Source: Candidatus Stahliibacteriota bacterium
GTDB taxonomy: Bacteria > Hydrothermota > Tepidihabitantia > SM23-42
Assembly (NCBI GenBank): GCA_030670605.1
Contig: DAOVBK010000110.1
Coordinates: 1-5,813 of the forward strand
DNA: 5,813 nt
Direction: 5' to 3'
In this document: piece after piece, positions 1-5,325 of the stretch
Layout of the letters: the number at the start of each line of letters is the position of its first letter
Numbering within the stretch: the first letter of the stretch is position 1
Program-made: the position numbers and the translations under genes
The notes under the pieces: generated by a model
What the model was told of the DNA's origin: nothing
The model's database searches: none
Seen by the model: only the letters and a program-made list of their open reading frames with translations

Positions 1-2
1 AT

Positions 3-90
3 CTGCCCTGCTGCCACGAATTGCCATGGTTTGTCTTTAGATGCCTTGAGTTGCCACCAATTGCCGCATCTTGCCGTGAATTGCCTTGCC
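3..90. repeat. Phased TTGCC decamer array (10-bp period)
   Basis: The pentamer TTGCC, or a one-base variant, begins at positions 11, 21, 31, 41, 51, 61, 71 and 81. The variants are CTGCC at 11, TTGTC at 31 and ATGCC at 41. The five bases after each pentamer vary. An extra TTGCC sits at 86, and an out-of-phase CTGCC at 3. A 10-bp period is not a multiple of three, so this is unlikely to be a coding repeat; it matches about one helical turn, so the pentamers lie on one face of the DNA. The array ends just before the fabZ ribosome binding site and may continue left of the window. Its function is unknown. No convincing promoter for fabZ is visible inside it. Confidence 0.7.
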
Positions 91-93
91 TCC

Positions 94-103
94 AAAGGAG
101 GAG
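94..103 (+). promoter_or_regulatory. Strong Shine-Dalgarno of fabZ, decides the start
   Basis: AAAGGAGGAG lies here. The AAGGAGG core ends 5 nt before the ATG at 107. This selects the ATG over the in-frame TTG at 86, which would put the ribosome binding site inside the coding sequence. Confidence 0.85.
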
Positions 104-106
104 AAT

Positions 107-520
107 ATGAACATTGACGAGATTAAAGAAATACTGCCTCACCGGGAACCATTCATTTTTGTTGATGAAGTTCTGGAAGTCAGTGATACGAATATCAAAG
201 CGAAGCGGGACATCCGTGCTGATGAATTCTTCTTTGCCGGACATTTTCCCCAAGAACCGATCATGCCTGGTGTACTCATGGTCGAGGCGATTGCCCAGAC
301 TGGTGGTGTGATGCTTTTGCGCAAGAATAAAGGTGCCCTGCCTCTGTTCATGGCGATTGAAAAAGCACGGTTCAAACGGATCGTACGTCCTGGTGATACT
401 CTCATCATTGAAGTAGAACTACTGCGCGACCGGGGTTCGGTAGTCAAGATTGCGGGCACAGCGAAAGTAAATGATGAGCTTGCGTGCGAAGCGACGATTC
501 TTGCTGGAATCAAGACATGA
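107..520 (+). CDS. fabZ: 3-hydroxyacyl-[acyl-carrier-protein] dehydratase FabZ
   Basis: This 137-residue cytoplasmic hot-dog-fold enzyme removes water from (3R)-3-hydroxyacyl-ACP to give trans-2-enoyl-ACP, a step of type II fatty acid elongation. The family signatures are clear: the N-terminal LPHREPFIFVD (residues 10-20), then GHFP (45-48) with the expected catalytic His46, then PIMPGVLMVEA (51-61) with catalytic Glu60 and AQTGG after it. The 14-residue spacing between His and Glu equals that of characterised FabZ proteins. Length is typical, and the start is fixed by a strong Shine-Dalgarno. FabZ often sits beside lpx genes, but here the next gene is convergent and the upstream side is a repeat array, so no operon partner is visible. 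FabA is less likely, because the protein is short and has Glu, not Asp, at the second catalytic position. Confidence 0.96.
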   Translation: MNIDEIKEILPHREPFIFVDEVLEVSDTNIKAKRDIRADEFFFAGHFPQEPIMPGVLMVEAIAQTGGVMLLRKNKGALPLFMAIEKARFKRIVRPGDTLIIEVELLRDRGSVVKIAGTAKVNDELACEATILAGIKT

Positions 521-554
521 TTGCTACACTGCTAGCTTTGAAGAATAACTGCTT

Positions 555-590
555 ATATCCTTACGTTTGGTGAACGTAAAGAAGGACTAT
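555..590. terminator. Possible bidirectional terminator hairpin between fabZ and the small basic gene
   Basis: TTACGTT (561-567) and AACGTAA (573-579) form a perfect 7-bp stem around the loop TGGTG. An outer extension pairs TCC (558-560) with GGA (584-586) and ATA with TAT across small bulges. It lies between two convergent genes, where a shared terminator would be expected. There is no T-tract on either strand after the stem, and the stem is AT-rich, so the call rests mainly on position. It slightly overlaps the stop codon of the minus-strand gene. Confidence 0.35.
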
Positions 591-682
591 CTCAGCTTCT
601 TCTTGTGGCGGTCTCTTTTTCTTCTTTTCTTGAGTTTATGTTTTTTTATTTTCTTAAGTTTTCTTTTTCTTCCACACGGCAT
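587..682 (-). CDS. 31-residue basic protein, COX24/AURKAIP1-type (mS38/bS22-like) small ribosomal protein
   Basis: An ATG at 682-680 opens 31 codons ending in TAG (589-587). AGGAGG lies 4 nt upstream and a good promoter further up. The protein has 13 Lys, 7 Arg and 2 His in 31 residues; it begins MPCGRKRK and ends with RDRHKKKLR. From memory, this layout (MP-x-G-[KR]KRK at the start, a central HK-x-KKR, and a terminal RHKKK) is that of the tiny bacterial proteins annotated as AURKAIP1/COX24 domain, common in Bacteroidetes and related groups. They are related to mitochondrial ribosomal protein mS38 and mycobacterial bS22, which bind rRNA of the small subunit near the decoding region. Binding to 16S rRNA is therefore inferred. 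It appears monocistronic. Annotation pipelines with a length cutoff would miss it. The main alternative is another tiny r-protein-like peptide such as the bTHX type. Confidence 0.8.
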   Translation of the reverse strand: MPCGRKRKLKKIKKHKLKKRRKRDRHKKKLR

Positions 683-686
683 AAAA

Positions 687-692
687 CCTCCT
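687..692 (-). promoter_or_regulatory. Shine-Dalgarno AGGAGG of the 31-codon gene
   Basis: AGGAGG on the minus strand is separated from the ATG by TTTT. It directly adjoins GTTTGTC (699-693), which can base-pair upstream in the leader, so access to this site may depend on RNA structure. Confidence 0.8.
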
Positions 693-743
693 GACAAACC
701 GTATTCGTGATTCGTCTGTCGTATTCGTTTGTCCACGAATACG
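693..743 (-). promoter_or_regulatory. Structured 5' leader with repeated CGTATTCGT elements
   Basis: On the plus strand CGTATTCGT occurs at 700-708 and 720-728, exactly 20 bp apart, and its inverse ACGAATACG at 735-743. In the minus-strand transcript the 743-735 copy can form a 9-bp perfect stem with 728-720 (6-nt loop), or pair instead with 708-700. Separately, GACAAAC (733-727) can pair with GTTTGTC (699-693) over 7 bp, ending right at the Shine-Dalgarno. The first and third pairings share bases 727-728 and so compete. The pairings are seen directly; regulation is inferred. It may equally be a member of a dispersed palindromic repeat family. Confidence 0.5.
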
Positions 744-764
744 ATCTACGATATACGAGTACGC

Positions 765-777
765 ACAATCTTATTGT
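765..777. promoter_or_regulatory. Palindrome ACAAT-CTT-ATTGT over the -10 box, operator candidate
   Basis: This is a 5-3-5 perfect inverted repeat. It covers five of the six bases of the -10 box (773-778) and reaches past the predicted transcription start of the minus-strand small gene. That is a classic place for a repressor site, but a 5-bp arm in AT-rich DNA can arise by chance. Confidence 0.3.
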
Positions 778-800
778 ACGCGATTTTGTCGCTTAGTCAA
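773..800 (-). promoter_or_regulatory. Sigma-70-type promoter of the 31-codon gene
   Basis: On the minus strand TTGACT (800-795) is followed by a 16-nt spacer and TACAAT (778-773). Both hexamers match the consensus at 5 of 6 positions. Transcription would start near 766, giving a leader of about 84 nt, long for a 31-codon gene. Confidence 0.7.
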
Positions 801-834
801 GTGATACCAGTATTCTGATACGGTCACGAGCCGG

Positions 835-862
835 TTGACACGAGTGCGTTTTGTGCTAGACT
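835..862 (+). promoter_or_regulatory. Sigma-70 promoter with extended -10, abutting the PAP2 start codon
   Basis: A perfect TTGACA (835-840), a 16-nt spacer and TAGACT (857-862), the last preceded by TG and one base (854-856) as in extended -10 promoters. The expected transcription start, 6-7 nt past the -10 box, is 868-869, which is the ATG itself. There is no Shine-Dalgarno before that ATG. Confidence 0.7.
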
Positions 863-867
863 GTCCT

Positions 868-1371
868 ATGCTGTTGTTGTTCCTCGTAAGTCAGGCGTGC
901 TGTAGCCTTGAAGTGAGTGTGTTCAATACGATCAATAAAAACTGGCACGTCGAACCTGTCTATACATTCATGGAAGGGGTCAGTTTCGTGTCTATACCTG
1001 CACTCAATGTGGCACCACCCGCGATTCTTTACCTGAATGAAGAAAACGAAGCGGCGCGACATGGTATGGTTGGTTTTTTCAGCAATTGTGCCACAGTAAT
1101 ACCGCTGAAACTACTTATCGGTCGTGAAAGGCCTGGCAACAATTGCTCTAGTTGGGGTTCGTCATTTCCCTCCGGGCACACGACTTTCGCCTTTACACAG
1201 GCAGTTGTGTACTCACATCACTGTTCGGATCTGGCAATCCCCCTGTATCTGTATGCTGCAACCGTTGGTTTCTCGAGAATATATCTGGGCAAGCACTACC
1301 CGACCGATGTTATTGGGGGGGCGGTTTTGGGTATACTAACAGGCATCATTGCAGTGAACGTGGTGGACTGA
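868..1371 (+). CDS. PAP2-family membrane phosphatase (lipid or isoprenoid phosphate)
   Basis: This is a 167-residue protein of the PAP2/acid phosphatase superfamily. All three active-site motifs are intact: K81-x6-R88-P89 (KLLIGRERP), P101-S-G-H104, and S136-R137-x5-H143-x3-D147 (SRIYLGKHYPTD). His143 is the expected nucleophile, with Asp147 supporting it and His104 acting as the acid. Membrane members dephosphorylate phosphatidate, phosphatidylglycerophosphate or undecaprenyl pyrophosphate at the outer face of the membrane; the substrate cannot be read from the sequence. Hydrophobic stretches lie near 1-11, 39-56, 124-135 and 148-165, fewer than the six helices of PgpB, as in compact PAP2 proteins. 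Residues 1-12 (MLLLFLVSQACC) look like a short signal sequence or first membrane segment without the usual basic start. The open frame extends upstream to a TTG at 835, but that codon is part of the -35 box and lacks a ribosome binding site, so I chose the ATG. Confidence 0.9.
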   Translation: MLLLFLVSQACCSLEVSVFNTINKNWHVEPVYTFMEGVSFVSIPALNVAPPAILYLNEENEAARHGMVGFFSNCATVIPLKLLIGRERPGNNCSSWGSSFPSGHTTFAFTQAVVYSHHCSDLAIPLYLYAATVGFSRIYLGKHYPTDVIGGAVLGILTGIIAVNVVD

Positions 1372-1374
1372 AAC

Positions 1375-1441
1375 GTGAATAGCAGTTGGTAAATGGTGAA
1401 TGGATTTCCTCCTATTTACTATTCACAATTCACTATTTCAC
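1375..1441. repeat. Heptad-repeat inverted repeat at the PAP2/MATE convergent junction
   Basis: The left arm reads as 7-mers: GTGAATA (1375-1381), GCAGTTG, GTAAATG and GTGAATG (1396-1402). The right arm reads TATTTAC (1413-1419), TATTCAC, AATTCAC and TATTTCAC (1434-1441). The inner two heptads pair almost fully (one mismatch, several G-U pairs), the third pairs poorly, and the outermost pairs with one bulge. The loop is about 10 nt. This long imperfect hairpin could serve as a bidirectional transcription terminator, although no T-tract follows. The right arm includes the MATE stop codon (1435-1433) and its last codons. It resembles simple GTGAATA-type heptanucleotide repeats found between genes in many bacterial genomes. 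Confidence 0.6.
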
Positions 1442-2806
1442 ATTCTCCAGCAACTCAAGTCCCACTTTCCGCCATTTGCCGGTTAGGTAATTTAGTGTTA
1501 TTACCAGTGTCTCAATACCATACGACACAAACATAGCCCACCATACACCGCTGAGTCCAATGCCGAGCGTGTAGGCGAATTGTGGTGCGAGCAAGAGTAG
1601 ACCTGCGAGCTTGAACAAGCCTGCAAGCATAGGAGGAAACGTATAACCAGCGCCTCTGAGTACACCGGTCATGCTAACGGTCAGACCGATGAATACAAGA
1701 TACAGCGCAGCAATGCGCATGTATTGAGTACCGTATTGAACGACGAGCGCTTCATTAAGAAAAATTTGTATAAGAAATGGTGCTCCTGCGTAGAACACGA
1801 TACTGAAGAAAATCATTATTGCGGTGCACAATAGCATCGAAACAACGCCTGTCTTATGCGCCCGTGAGACGTCGCGCGCGCCAAGGTAGTGCCCGACAAT
1901 TGTTGTTGTGGAAATACCTATGCTGACGATTGATAGCGTCGAGAACTGCAAGATACGCACGCCGATACCCATTGCAGCAATGGCAGATTCACTGAACGAT
2001 GCGACGATTCTGAATGCCGCCATAACCGTAAAACCCATCAGCAAATATGAAACGCTTATTGGTGTTCCAATGGTCATGATTGTCCGCACGACCGAGGATT
2101 CGAGACGCCAGCTTTTTCCCAATTCAAGTTTCAGACCGGATTTTCCCCGTATGAGTATGACAAAACCTAAAACAAAACTCGTGAGCATGCCGATGATTGT
2201 GGCGATTGCCGCCCCCTGTACACCCAATCTTGGAAAGATGCCAATACCGAGTATAAGCAGTGGGTCAAGAATCATATTCACAATTGTTGCGGCAAACATG
2301 AGGACCATTGGTGTTACCATATCACCGGTACCACGGAACGAGTAGTTGATGCTGAACGACAGTAGTTGAAAAAAGAAACCGATAAAGAGTATTCTCAAGT
2401 ATTGTGTGCCGAGAGACAGGACCGTGCCTGTGCCGCCAAGCAGCGATACGAGATTCGCGGAGAAGATAAACCCGACCGTTGAGACGAGTACCGCAACAAA
2501 AAGAGAAAGAATCAGGGCCTGACGGACAATGCAGTTTGCCCTATCGATAATCCGCGCGCCGAATGTCTGTGCGACGAGCGTGACCGTGCCTGACCCGATG
2601 AGTTGGCCGACTGCGAGAACGATGAAAAAGGTGTTTCCGGCAAGCGATACTGCGGCAACTTCAGTAGTGCCCAGTTTGCCGACCCAAAATATATCGACGA
2701 TTTGATACCCAACGCGCATGATGAACGCAAGGGTAATGGGCCAGGATAGTGTAATGAGTCGTCTGAAGATGACTCGGTGACCTGTCTGAGGATCCATGTC
2801 AGACAT
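1433..2806 (-). CDS. MATE-family multidrug/metabolite efflux transporter
   Basis: This inner-membrane antiporter of the MATE (NorM/DinF) family couples Na+ or H+ entry to export of cationic drugs or metabolites. It has 457 residues from this ATG, the normal length, with about twelve hydrophobic segments in two homologous halves. Family signatures are SWPI (21-24), VDIFWVGKLG (37-46), SFRGTGDMVTP (156-166) with NMILDPLLI (177-185), and the second-half counterpart VLRGAGYTFPPM (382-393). Two in-frame ATGs compete, at 2806 (MSDMDPQ) and 2797 (MDPQTGH). Neither has a Shine-Dalgarno, but a promoter-like pair places the transcription start at about 2797, so the true protein may have 454 residues. 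It follows nrdD in the same direction, separated by a terminator, so it is probably transcribed on its own. The substrate is unknown. The stop codon is part of an inverted repeat. Confidence 0.93.
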   Translation of the reverse strand: MSDMDPQTGHRVIFRRLITLSWPITLAFIMRVGYQIVDIFWVGKLGTTEVAAVSLAGNTFFIVLAVGQLIGSGTVTLVAQTFGARIIDRANCIVRQALILSLFVAVLVSTVGFIFSANLVSLLGGTGTVLSLGTQYLRILFIGFFFQLLSFSINYSFRGTGDMVTPMVLMFAATIVNMILDPLLILGIGIFPRLGVQGAAIATIIGMLTSFVLGFVILIRGKSGLKLELGKSWRLESSVVRTIMTIGTPISVSYLLMGFTVMAAFRIVASFSESAIAAMGIGVRILQFSTLSIVSIGISTTTIVGHYLGARDVSRAHKTGVVSMLLCTAIMIFFSIVFYAGAPFLIQIFLNEALVVQYGTQYMRIAALYLVFIGLTVSMTGVLRGAGYTFPPMLAGLFKLAGLLLLAPQFAYTLGIGLSGVWWAMFVSYGIETLVITLNYLTGKWRKVGLELLENVK

Positions 2807-2831
2807 TATGTTCGTATTTGAGGCATTTCAA
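2805..2831 (-). promoter_or_regulatory. Candidate MATE promoter implying a leaderless start at 2797
   Basis: On the minus strand TTGAAA (2831-2826), a 15-nt spacer and CATAAT (2810-2805). Both boxes match the consensus at 5 of 6, but the spacer is short. The -10 overlaps the upstream ATG (2806), and the ATG at 2797 follows it by 7 nt, about where transcription would begin. Only 27 nt separate the nrdD terminator T-tract from the 2806 ATG, so a normal promoter plus leader would not fit. Confidence 0.4.
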
Positions 2832-2833
2832 AG

Positions 2834-2878
2834 AAAAAAAAGGGGTCAGCAATGTGGTAGTGGTTGTGCTGATCCCTT
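2834..2878 (-). terminator. Rho-independent terminator of the nrdR-nrdD operon
   Basis: On the minus strand GGGATCAGCA (2876-2867) pairs with TGCTGACCCC (2851-2842): six pairs, one A-C mismatch and three G-C pairs, extended by A-T pairs outside. The loop is about 15 nt, and a run of eight T follows (2841-2834). It starts about 20 nt past the nrdD stop codon. Confidence 0.8.
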
Positions 2879-2898
2879 GTGGTAATTGCCGTTACCTT

Positions 2899-5325
2899 TT
2901 AAAGTCCTGAACGGTAACGATCAACCAATTCTGCTTTTTTCCCTTTGTTCCAGCCAGATACTTTTGTGAAATAGCCAGTGACGCGCGTGATGTGGTCGAC
3001 ATTTGCGCTTTGACAGTACGGACATTTGTTCAATAGTCCACGGGCAGTTTTAAAGCAATTGTTGCAGCTCGTGAATTCAGGAGAGAATGCAATCTGGGCA
3101 TTCCGTGTATTACGGAAGGTCTTCACGACAAAGTTTGCGATTGATTCCTTTGCTGGTTGTGTTTCACCGAGCCACACATGAGTTAAGGCGCCTGCCTCGA
3201 TCAGGTCGTGGAACTTACCCTCAACTTTTACCCGTTCAATCGGGTCAATACTTTCGCCGACATTGAGGTAAGTAGAATTGGTGTAGTAGATTGAATTTGT
3301 TTCAGGATTGCCTTTCACAACCGACGCTGTTTCCTTTGGGAAGTGTTCAATGTCCAGCCGGGCAAGACGGTGTGCTGCAGATTCCGCTGGTGTTTGTTCC
3401 ATTACAAACCGCAGTCCGTATACTTCTGCCAGAGCCTTTGTGCGCAAGTACAGGTGTGAGAGAATCTTGAGTCCAAAGCGCAACGCTGTTTCATCTTCGT
3501 GCATTTCTTTACCAGTGTGAAACTGAACGAGTTCATTCAGACCGAGCAGACCGATGAGATATGTCGCACGGTGCATCCGCAGATACGGTTCCCCATCTCG
3601 CTCCATGGTGAGCAGCGCGAGCGGTCCTTCGTCCTTGAGTGATATAATGCGTTCTATGAAATTCTTTTTCTGCACGTGCGCCTTTGCTGCCATTTCGAGG
3701 AGCTCATCGAGCTTGGCGAGGAGTGCCTCATCGTTGTGATGTGCCAGATAGGCTGCCTTCGGGAGATTCAAGGTAACATTTTGCAGCGCTGTATAGCGCA
3801 TTTTCCATGGTGTGCGGGCATCTGCGAGGTCTGATTCTTCCAGCTTGAAAGACAGTCTGCAGCATTCTGATATTTTTGCGGTTTCTCCACGGTCAAAAAC
3901 GTAGTATGTGTTGCCGCGTTTTGATGAAACATCAGCAATGTGATTGAGAAAATCTTCCCACCTTGGTGTTTTGAAGAAATCTTCTGTGATATGGACGAGC
4001 GGTTTCGGGAAGAAGAAGGGACGACCCGTGCCGTCACCATCCATGTACGTATCAAAGAGTGCCCAGGCAAATCGCTGTGCTTCTGGGACATATTCGCCAT
4101 AGGTCTTACCCGTGTATTCACCGCCCGGTCCTACCGCCTCGACGTCTCTGAAGTGCTTGGGGATTTCCCAGTAGAGGTTGAGGTCCGAAAATATCGCCTG
4201 GCCGCCGCGGGCAACTGATTGCTGTGAATACTCGAATATGAGCATTTGGGCAAGCTGGTGAATATCCCGGTTGTTCATACCGGTTAAGAAAGGAGCGAAG
4301 AAGATATTCACTGCATCCCAACCAATAGCACCGGCAAAATGACCTTGCAGTGCTGCAGAGAACTTCACCATATGAGCGAGCATGGTATCTGCATGCTTTG
4401 CTGGTTTGGCAATAGAGAGAGCATTAGGGAGGTTGAGTCCGTACTTCTTCACATACTCAAGAGATTGTCCTGAGCAGTACGGTCTATCGCCAAAACCAAG
4501 GTCGTGCAAGTGGATATCACCATGGATGTGGGCATCGGCAACATCACGGCTGAAAACCTCTGAGAGCATGTACTGTTTTTTGACCGTTTCTGCAATGGTC
4601 ATGTTAGTTGCCTCAGGGTTGTGGGGGATATTCGCGTTTTCACGGTTTGCGTAGAGGATGATTTTCTCCGCATCGTACAGCGGAACGCCGAGCCGTGTGT
4701 GACGTAAACGCGAATTTTCGAGACCGTGCTCGATCAGCTTGACATTGACGATCTCACGGATGAGTGATGATGATATCAAATTGACATTGCTGTTGAGTAT
4801 GGTTTCCTCAGTTTCTTCGGCGATTTTTTCGGCAATCTCGGGACCAAGTCCTGTTTCGTTCTCAAGGGCATGGACAATACGCACACGGTCCCACGAAACG
4901 AAGTCATCATCTGAGGTGCGGACAAACAGTGCATAATCAGTTGTCTCACGTTCCTCAGGCATTTTCTCAAGCAGCTTCTTCTTTCGCAAGATTTCACGCT
5001 GCTTTCTGTAGAGTATGTACGCCTTTACAGTGCGTGCGTGCCCGTTTTCAATGAGCACCTTCTCTACAGCATCCTGGATTTCTTCGACTTCGGGAACCTT
5101 CTCGCCCTTCAGTGTATAGAGAAACAAGACGACTTCATCGGCGAGTTGTTTCGCACGTTTTCTATCATCACCGCCGACTGCCTTCGCAGCCATATAGATC
5201 GCTTGGGAGATCTTCGATTTATCAAAAGGAACCACCTTACCATCACGTTTCTTCACGCTCTGAAACGCGACTTCCTGAGGAATTTTCTCGGCAATGCCGA
5301 TTTTTACCGATGCTTTTTCTTGCAT
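2899..5325 (-). CDS. nrdD: Anaerobic (class III) ribonucleoside-triphosphate reductase NrdD
   Basis: This oxygen-sensitive glycyl-radical enzyme reduces ribonucleoside triphosphates to deoxynucleotides for anaerobic DNA synthesis. It has 808 residues. An ATP-cone spans about 23-112 (KKRDGKVVPFDKSKI, then GHARTVKAYILYRKQRE), and a second ATP-cone-like region about 131-215 (FVSWDRVRIVHALENETGL, SSSLIREIVNVKLIEHGLE). The catalytic barrel follows, with HIHGDIHLHDL (266-276) and RPYC (281-284), whose Cys284 probably matches E. coli/T4 Cys79. In ECCR (487-490), Cys489 best fits the thiyl-radical cysteine. The C-terminus has a four-Cys zinc site (C754, C757, C768, C771) and the radical loop RVTGY with Gly784, then WNKGK. 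All expected catalytic parts are present. AAAGGAG (5337-5331) lies 5 nt before the ATG, inside the end of nrdR, so translation may be coupled. The activase gene nrdG is not in this window, although it is often next to nrdD. The physiological reductant cannot be told. Confidence 0.97.
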   Translation of the reverse strand: MQEKASVKIGIAEKIPQEVAFQSVKKRDGKVVPFDKSKISQAIYMAAKAVGGDDRKRAKQLADEVVLFLYTLKGEKVPEVEEIQDAVEKVLIENGHARTVKAYILYRKQREILRKKKLLEKMPEERETTDYALFVRTSDDDFVSWDRVRIVHALENETGLGPEIAEKIAEETEETILNSNVNLISSSLIREIVNVKLIEHGLENSRLRHTRLGVPLYDAEKIILYANRENANIPHNPEATNMTIAETVKKQYMLSEVFSRDVADAHIHGDIHLHDLGFGDRPYCSGQSLEYVKKYGLNLPNALSIAKPAKHADTMLAHMVKFSAALQGHFAGAIGWDAVNIFFAPFLTGMNNRDIHQLAQMLIFEYSQQSVARGGQAIFSDLNLYWEIPKHFRDVEAVGPGGEYTGKTYGEYVPEAQRFAWALFDTYMDGDGTGRPFFFPKPLVHITEDFFKTPRWEDFLNHIADVSSKRGNTYYVFDRGETAKISECCRLSFKLEESDLADARTPWKMRYTALQNVTLNLPKAAYLAHHNDEALLAKLDELLEMAAKAHVQKKNFIERIISLKDEGPLALLTMERDGEPYLRMHRATYLIGLLGLNELVQFHTGKEMHEDETALRFGLKILSHLYLRTKALAEVYGLRFVMEQTPAESAAHRLARLDIEHFPKETASVVKGNPETNSIYYTNSTYLNVGESIDPIERVKVEGKFHDLIEAGALTHVWLGETQPAKESIANFVVKTFRNTRNAQIAFSPEFTSCNNCFKTARGLLNKCPYCQSANVDHITRVTGYFTKVSGWNKGKKAELVDRYRSGL

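Noticed and set aside
86..106. TTG at 86 as the fabZ start
   Set aside because: The strong Shine-Dalgarno lies inside this extension, and FabZ homologues begin near the ATG at 107.
1..117. Open frames through the repeat array (to stops at 108-110 and 115-117) as the tail of an upstream gene
   Set aside because: The 10-bp repeat period does not fit codons. The translation is Cys-rich and unlike any known C-terminus, and it would run past the fabZ start.
139..513. 124-codon minus-strand reading frame across fabZ
   Set aside because: It is antisense to a clear fabZ, without a Shine-Dalgarno or recognisable product.
614..672. T-rich plus-strand stretch as a terminator T-tract or AT-rich insertion
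   Set aside because: It is the complement of the Lys and Arg codons of the 31-residue basic protein.
801..834. GATAC direct repeat and GTGA/TCAC symmetry between the divergent promoters as an operator
   Set aside because: The match is bulged and short, and not distinguishable from chance.
1315..1321. Run of seven G in PAP2 as a phase-variation tract
   Set aside because: It encodes conserved Gly residues (VIGGAV) of motif-flanking sequence, the frame is intact, and seven bases is short for phase variation.
1908..2345. 145-codon plus-strand reading frame
   Set aside because: It is antisense to the MATE gene, whose family motifs are certain, and has no ribosome binding site or known domain.
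3768..4121. 117-codon minus-strand frame and other open frames inside nrdD
   Set aside because: They overlap the intact nrdD frame on the same or opposite strand and show no protein family features.
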